NCBI GenBank assembly: GCA_007449985.2
Contig: VIIQ02000688.1
Location: 248,001-312,000, forward strand
Direction: 5' to 3'
From: Desmodesmus armatus
Lineage: Eukaryota > Chlorophyta > Chlorophyceae > Sphaeropleales > Scenedesmaceae
DNA length: 64,000 nt
Shown: positions 51,270 through 64,000 of the stretch, one piece after another
How the letters are laid out: the number at the start of each line of letters is the position of its first letter
Position numbering within the stretch: the first letter of the stretch is position 1
The notes under the pieces: model-generated
The model's input: the letters and a program-made list of their open reading frames with translations, nothing else
Databases searched by the model: none
Told to the model about the DNA's origin: nothing
Made by a program: the position numbers and the translations under genes

Positions 51270-53110
51270 TCACACGATTGTCACCTGTTGTAAGCCCCCA
51301 GCAGCGCCACCAGCAGTGGCAGCTGCAGCAACCGCACCAGCCGCAGCGGCACCAGCAACACTAATGGCTGCACCACCTGCACCAGCAGCGCCACCTGAAG
51401 CGCCACCGGCAGCGGCACCAGCACCGCCACTGGCAGCGGCACCTGCACCAGCAGCGCCACCTGAAGCGCCACCAGCACCGCCACTGGCAGCGGCACCTGC
51501 ACCAGCAGCGCCACCTGAAGCGCCACCAGCACCGCCACTGGCAGCGGCAGCAACACCACCAGCAGCGGCAACACCACTACAACCGGCAGCGCCAACAGCA
51601 GCGCCACTAGCACCGGCAGTGGAACCAGGAGTGCCACCCGCAGCAGCAGCGGCACTTGTAACACCGGCAGCAGCGCCACCCGAAGTGCCGCCAGCACTGC
51701 TACCAGCAATTGCAGGGGCACCAGCAACACCTCCCGCAATGGCAGAGGCACCAGCAATACCACTAGCTGCGCCACCCGCACCAGTAGCGCCACCAGCAGC
51801 GCCGCCGGCACCGCCACTAGCACCGACGGTGGATGCAGCAGCACCACTCGCAGCGGCAGTGGCACCAGCAACACCAACCCCAGCGGCAGCAGCACCGGCA
51901 CCGGCAGCGGCACCAGGAACGCAGCCCACAGCGCCACAAACAGTGCACCCAGCTGAGCTGGCACGAGGTGCTTTTACGGCTGTGCGAATCAGCACAAACA
52001 ACATCTTGAGCAACAAGATGATGATGCCGAAGCTGATGAGCAGCAGCTGTGCATAAATGTTCATGACATCTGCACCAGTGCCACCTGGGGGTGCGGCCGG
52101 CCACAGCTGCCGCATGCTCGGCAGTGCAAATAACATAGTGGCTTGGAATGCAAGCAAGTCATAGCGCGGCTCTTGTTCATAAAATACTCACCAGACAGTG
52201 GTAACAAATGCCAACCCTGCCATGGACCACATGGCCGCCTGCATGCCAATCAACAATCCAAGCGAGAAGCTGTCCAGAGCAATTGTGCCTGAAATCTTGA
52301 GCTGCAAAAACCCGTCAGCCAGAGATGCAGCCATCTCAACCTCACAGCGCACATCAACTTGAAATAGTGGCAACTGGTAAGCTGACATGGCGAACGTCAG
52401 TGGTACACTGCTGATGAAGGAGCTGGTGTTGCTATGTTGCGTGTAAGCGCTGACCAACAGCTGCCACGACAGGTTGGTATAGGGGTACATGAAGGTGCTG
52501 TCTTTCAACATGTCCTTCGAAGAACCCAAGAGCAATGTTTGCTCCTGCGGGGCAGGCTGTGCACCATCTGAGATCTCAAGCATGCTGGAACCATACTCCA
52601 CCACCATGGACTGCCCTTGGCGAAGCTGCAGCCGGGTATACGAGGGAGGCTTGCTGAGGTCGCCCCAAAACCCCACCTGACATACCAGCATGGCCTTGCG
52701 TGAGGAGAGGTCAACAGTCATAAAGCGGCAAAGGATCTCTACCATATCTGGCTCACTGCCAGCGCCCTGTGACCTTAGATTGAACTGGTCAGGAATGACG
52801 TTGACAATATCGTCTCGGACTTTGACGGTGTTGTTGGAAAACCCAAGCACACCTGCTTCGGCTTGCAGGCCCTCAGGTGTGCCTACCCCAGCCTGGCACC
52901 ACCTGGCACCACCTCGGCATCCGGCTTCTTAGGCGTTCCAACAGTTGTAGACTCCGCAATAGGTGGGATGTACTGGCAGTAGCCTGCTGAACTCTCCATG
53001 TGGGTCACAACACTGTGTTGTTGAGCCCAGTAGAGGGGGGCGAGCAGAGCTGCTATGCTGAGACACACCAACCATAGAGGGTGACATCTTTGGGAGATGC
53101 ATTTAATATG
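51270..53110 (-). CDS. DUF4436-like multi-pass membrane protein with Gly/Ala-rich tail, in-frame UGA
   Basis: Function unknown. A first-exon candidate (about 53085-52925) supplies a membrane helix, LVCLSIAALLAPLYWAQQH. The main part (52848-52191) has a lumenal-type domain (FMYPYTNLSWQLLVSAY, VRCEVEMAASL) and a helix, LGLLIGMQAAMWSMAGLAFV. It is followed in the same frame by the family-typical ATMLFALPSMRQLWPAAPPG and a last helix, LLLISFGIIILLLKMLFVLI. The tail (51960-51270) is a Gly/Ala/Ser low-complexity stretch built of short repeats. The order of helices and the FALP-R-PxAPP motif fit DUF4436. A TGA at 52188-52190 interrupts the frame between the two halves. It sits in a donor-like GTGAGT, but no acceptor gives a sensible intron. 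Start and first intron are uncertain. Confidence 0.6.
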
Positions 53111-53430
53111 CGCTAAACGGCTTGGAGTTGGGCTGGTGGTGAAGGCTACCCCTGCCATCGCCCACATGGCTGCCTGCATGCGGATCAGCAGTTGCACTGG
53201 GAACGTTGCAAGCGCCATCGTGCCAGAAATGCTGAGCTGAGGGAATTTGCCAGTCACATGTGTCGCATCCGTGACCCCACAGCTCACACTCACCTGAGCA
53301 ACCGGCACGGCGGCAGCTGGCAAGCTCACATGCTGAATGTCAGTGGCACGCTGCCGATTGTAGATCTACTGGTGTTGTAGTGAATGCACTGACCAACAGC
53401 TGTCAGGACAGGTTGGTGTGGGGGTGTCGA
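53111..53430 (-). pseudogene. Decayed tandem copy of the DUF4436-like gene
   Basis: Upstream of and in the same orientation as the main gene. Matches its middle part (QLLVSA, PQLSISGTMALATFPVQLLI, RMQAAMWAMAGVAF) but with a TGG-to-TGA change near 53412 and frame changes before 53329. It runs directly into the putative first exon of the main gene. Confidence 0.6.
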
Positions 53431-54292
53431 ACCAGACGACACTTCCGTCGACGCCGCGAGGCCGAACCGACCGACCAGGATACACCGTCACCACGCGGGA
53501 GGAGAGAACCGAGGAGGAGCAATCACTTGGCTCTGTCTATGACCGAGGTCGCCGTCGCCTTCTGCTGTTTTTGCCGTCATCTGCCCTCACACGCGTCACT
53601 CAGCGCCCGCCGATGACGGTTACGTGATTCCATGTAGTTCTGATGATTGGTGACTTCCATTTGCATTGTTGCATACCCTAATGCACGTTTCGTGGTTTCT
53701 CAGCATGGACAAATCGCCACGTCCGCAACAAAAACGAATTGCAGCAGCACCACACAACTCAACTGCAGCAGCTCTGCTGATCAACGTTCCCCACCGTATC
53801 AGCAGCCACTGCTTGCCCTCAAACAAGGCGATGTAATCAAGTTGATCCCGTCCCTTGGAGGCACAGCCCCCCACCGTTATTGGTTGAAACCTTCCAGCTT
53901 GGCCATTTGCTGGGTGAGCAGCAGCTTCGCCGCATGGCCCATGCAACAAGGTGTTGCAGCAAACAGCTGCTGTATGCCATACAGCCGTGGATGAAGAAGA
54001 GCTTCAGGCCCTGAACAATGCTTGCTGATGTCAGGCAGTGGCTGCCTGATTGTCAGTACCCAGTATCAGCACAACCATCGGATAGGGCTCCCAGCGTATA
54101 TGGCCATGTCGGGCTTTGTAGTCGACTACAAACGACTACCTTGACGTCAAGGTGCAGGGTTGATTATTTCTATTATTTGCACAGGCGAATGGATGATCAC
54201 GAGTTCATGCACAATCCCATGCTGCTTCAAACACCCAGTGGACGCCCAGTCTGGGACTGAAGACACATCATGTCTCAGTCAGAGCAGCATGC
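53431..54292. other. No gene recognised
   Basis: Upstream region of the intact MYND gene. Divergent short frames only; the promoter presumably lies here but no specific element can be named. Confidence 0.5.
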
Positions 54293-59874
<5,582 letters not shown>

Positions 59875-60104
59875 GACTGGCATGATAAGCATGGCCTGCT
59901 CAAGTGCAGGGTGGGCCTATGCACCAGGGTACGGTGGCACATCTTTGTGTGGAGCTGGATGCACGAAACGCCGGCTGCTAGTGCTGCTGTGCCACAGCTT
60001 TGAACTCAATAGCATACAATATATGCAATGCATACTTGGGGTGTGTTGATTGCAGTCCAGGGACTGTCAGGCGAAGCAGGCTGTTTGATAAGGGTGTAAT
60101 CATT

Positions 60105-60305
60105 ACTGTTACTGGTACTGGTACTGTTACATGGTTCAGGCTGAGCCTGAACACCCCGTAGGGAGCCAACAAGGCTCATGGGCATACACTTACACTTACG
60201 CATTACACCCTCTGGGAGGCAGGCCTGGCATAACTTTGTGGCCAGCCTCCGTGACGGAGGAGCCAAGGGCCCATGCCATAACAGGTACACTGTACTAGTA
60301 TTGCT
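60105..60305 (-). mobile_element. Short interspersed element with CAGTAC-type tail
   Basis: On the minus strand it ends GGTGTTCAGGCTCAGCC, TGAACCATGTAACAGTACC, with imperfect six-base repeats as a tail. A 3'-end copy of the same family lies at about 63795-63865 (TCCTGAACCATGTAACAGTA plus repeats), which supports a dispersed family. No protein. Confidence 0.65.
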
Positions 60306-60521
60306 TACACGCCTGAACAATCCCTGATCAAACCCATGCACAGCATCATGCTGCTGCTGCATAATGCCCAACCGCCAACCACAGCAGCCGTCACGGACAG
60401 TCGAGACCGTCAGGACTCCATGTGTTTGGAACACACCAGTTGCACTGCAGTGGGCAAATCTCTGATACTATCACCACCTTCGAGCTCGCAACTTTGCAAA
60501 AACCAACCAAGCAAGTCAGCG

Positions 60522-61402
60522 TCACTTCTTGCTTCTGCACCTGAGCCCCACACTGATCACAAGACTATCAGTGGCCTGGCCATAGATGCCAGTGATCACC
60601 TGCCCAGCCGGGCACAACACAACACGCACACTGCCTCCCCCTGTGCCGCCATACTTGGTCTTCACCGGCTGCAGGGCCACAGCATCAACCAACTCCCCAG
60701 TGTACAGGGTCACACCGGTGTAGCCAGTGGACCTCCTGCTTTTGAAGCTGCGGTTGCTGCCAAGGGATTGCAGCTCGCTGCTGCTGCCGACAGTCTTGCC
60801 GTTGCTGCACCGGAGTGGCCACAGGGACGCGATGAGGATGTCGTTCTGCACGAGGTTGGCCTCGAGTGCGATTGCTGTGGTTTGAGTGATGGTGAACCCT
60901 GTCACGAAAGAGCCGTCGGGGCAGTCGATATCGTAGGGTTGTGTCTGCCGGTCGTAGGTAGCGCCTTGAGGGGGCACTGTGGTGATCAGGCCAGAGAGAG
61001 GCTTGGCACCTGCGCAGCACCAGACCAGCAGCAGTTGTAGTGACAGCGGCAATTGCAACATGGTGAACAGCATCAGTCACAGCACGTGCATGTGGATGTG
61101 CCACAAACTGCTGCTGGCAGCTTTTCTCAGGACATGCAAATGTTGAACATCAAGTTGCAGCAACAGGCACTGCCTGTTCAGGGCCTGAAAGGCTCTTCAA
61201 GCCATGCGCAACCTGCTTCAAGCTACGGTAGTGCTTTGTAGTGCCACCCTAACACGGCGTTGAGGGCCCAATCCCCATGAGCATAGAGCTGCCAAGCTCG
61301 CAGGCTCGAACTATCTTGCTCACCTGCTAACGCCACCATGCCTAGTCCGCACAAGAGAAGTATGGCCACATTTGAGCCCACAGCCTGCTTCAAGTTGGAC
61401 AT
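60522..61402 (-). CDS. Small secreted Cys-containing protein, two exons
   Basis: Exons (minus): 61402-61324 and 61009-60522, phase 1, 188 residues. Exon 1 encodes a signal peptide (MSNLKQAVGSNVAILLLCGL, then GMVALAG). The mature part contains two similar blocks, CPDGSFVTGFTITQTTAIAL and CPAGQVITGIYGQATDSL followed by GLRC. Their CP-G-xVTGI pattern is reminiscent of jacalin-like or vitelline-membrane-type beta-prism repeats, which bind carbohydrate. That assignment is tentative. No membrane segment besides the signal peptide; expected to be extracellular or in the wall. Starting at the ATG inside exon 2 (61073) would also give a hydrophobic N-terminus, but the spliced model phases precisely. 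Confidence 0.72.
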
Positions 61403-62778
61403 GGTGCACTGACCAACAATACTAGATAGAGCGCAGGTGCTGCGAACTTGACGAAGTCGTCTTTGAAAAGCCAACGACTTCTGATGGAGATGATGTACAG
61501 CTTCTGCGATCAATTTTGCCGGCGAGGTGTATATAGCAACCGTCGCCGACGTTCAATGGACGGCCACTTGAAGGGCGCCCGCACAACCCACGCGGCGTAA
61601 CACACCGTGTGAGTGCCGCTGGAGGTTTGCAATATAGCAACAAAGGCAGCCTCCAAATCTTTGTTTGTGCGGCCAAAGCCGAAGCACGCCTGCAGCCCAA
61701 GCTGACGACAGCACCAGGCGACATCGACCACAACACAGCACAGCACACGAGCCAAACAGATGATGCGGCACACACATACCAAAGACTACCAATCAAAGCT
61801 CCAACCAGACTACGGCCCCTTCCCCATTTTGATGCACTGGGAAGCCTCACCAGCCTCATCCTTGCATGTGACCCGGCATGGGATGCCATCACTGTCGCTC
61901 TGAGCCCCCTGCCACAACGATCACAGCGCCATCACACCTCACACGGCTTACAGAGGTCAGGTGTGAGGTTGGCAAGGGCAAGAGAGGGCCCCGGGGCCCT
62001 GACGTCCTTTCATGAAGAGCGCTGTCCTCGTGTAGACTGAGGCCCAAGAGTAGACAGGCAAAGTGTGGCACTGTCTCACTATCCAGTCCTGCATGCGGCA
62101 CCGTGAGGCTCACGTGTTTGAGGCTTGAGAAGGCACTGCTGCTGCTGCTGCTGCTACTGCTGCACTGGCAGTCTGTGTGCGGCACCACATCCCTGTGCGC
62201 TACTTGCAGCAGTGCACCACTGTGGTGCTGAGCTAGGGTGATTGCCGCTCAGCACAATCCGACGGCGTTGGATTACTGAGGTTACTGTGTACGGGTTGTG
62301 GGGCCCAAGCAAGGAGCAGGCTCCTGCAGCTCCAATTGTGGGTCGTATTGAGGTGCAATTTGGCAGGGGGGAGCGCCTGCTCTGCAGGATTATCGAGCCA
62401 ACAATCAGCAGGTGGAGAAGGTGGAGCAGCTCCCAGGCAAATGGTGTTTGTTCTTGGTTGTCTTGGCTTGGCAGTTGGTGCTTGCCACATTTACATAGGG
62501 TATAAAAGTACTCAAAGTGCATTGAGACAGACACGAGCTAACACACTGTGCACGTGCACGTGCCTCTCAATTGAGCCTTGCAAGGCTTCAGCTCTCTTTC
62601 AACTGTCAGGGCGTTTGAATTCATCGGAACCATACATACCGCTGGAAAGCTTCCTACAAGCAGTGCTTATATTGCGCAACACTACTACAGGGCAGCTGTG
62701 ACCCCTCTTTCAATACTCGTGCACCCTTGATCCCACGTTTGCAAATTGGGCCGATCAGTGTACGATTCAGCAACCGTG
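61403..62778. other. Divergent intergenic region; no firm gene
   Basis: Lies between the divergently transcribed secreted-protein gene and the F-box/LRR gene. Short frames with leucine-rich-repeat-like phrases (for example SLKHVSLTVPHAGL on the minus strand near 62120) may be remnants of an LRR gene, but no continuous model can be built. Confidence 0.4.
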
Positions 62779-64000
62779 ATGGCGCACACGACGCGGAGTG
62801 GCAAAGCATATAAGTATGTCTTCACCGACCAATCCAGCTCCTGGGGAGAGGCTTCTGAGGTCCTGCTGGTAAGACAAACAGCACAGATCTAGAGCAGCAG
62901 GCTTAAGCAAGGGGTGCCTTCTCTTGTATATGACCATACCAAAGGTGCTGCTCGGTATGTTTCAAACGGTCTCAATCGTTTTGCTGCTGTTGCCGCAACA
63001 GGTGCTGCTGGACTACCTGGACTTCAGCTGCTTGCTGAAAGGCAGGCAGGTGTGCCAGGCATGGCGAGGCAGCTTCAGCGGCCCTGTGAAGCAGCTGCAG
63101 CTGGAGCAGCCAGCATCATCCCGTACAGCCCTCTCCCTTGGACGCAAGGCATGTGCAGCCTTCATCAACGCAACTACTGTGCGCCTGAGGCTGCTCAAAG
63201 TTCAGGACCCACCCATCGATCTGACAGCTGATGATGATGATGTTGATAGCCAGCAGCCAAAACTGTTTGGTCCTGACAGCCTGGGTCGCCCTGCAGCAGG
63301 TGCAGCACTACTCAGACAGCTCAGCAAGTGTGGCCGTCTGCAGCAGCTGCAGCTGGTTGCAGACATCAGCCAGACATGCACGTGCCTGCCTGCCCTACTC
63401 AAAGCAGCGCCACAGCTGCTGGTGCTGGACCTCACCTGCTGCACTCACCTGCCAGGAGATCTGTTAGTGCTGGCGCAGCATGCACCCAAGCTGCAGGAGC
63501 TGCTGCTGCACTGTCAGGCCTTCACCACCCTGTCAGGGCGGCGCATCAGGCACGGCAACCAGGAGTGGGGCAGGCACGGCGGCAATACGCGCTACCTGCC
63601 TGTGCACCTGGCTGCGCTGGCACACCAGCCGCAGCTGCAGCTGCTGGAGTGCCCCCTGCCACCTACTTACGAGGACATGCAGCAAGCCAAAGACTGTAAG
63701 TGTCAGCGTATGGGCATCATTGGGCATGGGATGCACGGGGCACATGTGTGGATTGCCCGTGCACCTCCCTGTCTGCAACTAATGCGGTGTGTATTTTACA
63801 GTTCAAGCTCAGGGTGTTTCAGGCAAGTCCTGAACCATGTAACAGTAACAGTAGTAACAGTATCTCACAAACCAAGCATGCTTAGTACCGGCCTGCCTTG
63901 TCATGCCCTGTTGTGCTGCTGTAGGGTTCACTGCTGTGGGCAGCCTCACTAACCTCACCGCCCTGCATGTTATCCGGCATGCTACGTTTGACGCACGTCC
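62779..64000 (+). CDS. F-box/LRR-like protein, 5' part (runs off the window)
   Basis: Exons: 62779-62868, 63002-63695 and 63924 to beyond the end, with phases agreeing. Exon 1 encodes MAHTTRSGKAYKYVFTDQSS. Exon 2 begins VLLDYLDFSCLLKGRQVCQA, an F-box-like segment (hydrophobic pattern, then QVCQAWR), followed by leucine-rich repeats (LRQLSKCGRLQQLQLVADIS, APQLLVLDLTCCTHL, APKLQELLLHC) and an acidic insert (DLTADDDDVD). Exon 3 continues with GSLTNLTALHVI. Probably an SCF substrate receptor of the same broad class as the gene at 5919-7853, though not a close duplicate. The frame is intact as far as visible. Confidence 0.75.
63795..63865 (+). mobile_element. 3'-end fragment of a short interspersed element in an intron
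   Basis: Shares TCAAGCTCAGG-like, CCTGAACCATGTAACAGTA and an AACAGT-type tail with the element at 60105-60305 (opposite orientation). Lies in the second intron of the F-box/LRR gene. Confidence 0.65.

Noticed and set aside
50977..52056. Long plus-strand Pro/Ala-rich open frame
   Set aside because: It is the complement of the Gly/Ala-rich tail of the minus-strand membrane protein, whose frame continues from recognisable family motifs and a membrane helix.
61609..62040. Plus-strand ORF with an LRR-like phrase (LTSLILACDPAWDAI)
   Set aside because: A single weak phrase, no splice-consistent extension, and overlapping equally plausible frames on the other strand.

Overview
The window reads as nuclear DNA of a green alga (Chlorophyta; a Scenedesmus/Tetradesmus-like or Chlamydomonas-like genome is my inference, not proven). 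Reasons: intron-rich genes with GT-AG introns, pervasive CAG/CTG triplet tracts giving poly-Gln, poly-Ala and poly-Ser runs, TGTAA (the chlorophyte poly(A) signal) at gene and retroelement 3' ends, plant-type metabolic genes, and retroelements of the kinds known from volvocine and sphaeroplealean algae (non-LTR elements, Penelope-like elements, tRNA-derived SINEs).

Host genes. Left end: a seven-exon acyl-lipid desaturase (90-2952, +) with all three histidine boxes; an orphan MYND terminal exon (4793-4907, +); an F-box/LRR gene (5919-7853, +). Middle and right: an alpha/beta hydrolase of the EMB8/YheT type (36886-40310, -), a small alpha-helical-repeat protein with an organelle-type N-terminus (40642-43432, -), the mitochondrial glycine cleavage T-protein in ten exons (43719-50080, +), a DUF4436-like membrane protein with a decayed tandem copy (51270-53430, -), a large MYND-finger protein (54293-59874, +), a small secreted protein (60522-61402, -), and the 5' part of a second F-box/LRR gene running off the end (62779-64000, +).

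Retroelement region (about 8.9-35.4 kb). A second copy of the MYND gene lies on the minus strand and has been cut into at least six pieces by nested insertions. From its 3' end: a cluster of 5'-truncated non-LTR elements of one family (N0, N, N2, N3), a Penelope-like element with a hammerhead ribozyme, and a tRNA-derived SINE interrupt it at 9.85-15.8 kb. A full-length non-LTR element P (17240-31728, +), itself split by a younger minus-strand relative M (21435-27044) and by a third family R (29197-30575), interrupts it at 17.2-31.7 kb. A second SINE sits at 32.5-32.7 kb. Exon order and splice sites can be followed by comparison with the uninterrupted copy at 54-60 kb, and target-site duplications (CACAAA for P, ATATAT for M, a 12-bp one for the first SINE) give the order of events.

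Recurrent oddities: single-base deletions in C or G runs break otherwise well-conserved reading frames in three host genes (possibly assembly errors); introns of the glycine cleavage gene hold serial partial copies of exon ends, long fold-backs, poly-C/poly-G runs and CTG tracts beside splice sites; all retroelement families end with TGTAA followed by a family-specific non-A tail; and the P/M retroelement polymerase protein ends in a conserved hydrophobic, membrane-helix-like segment.
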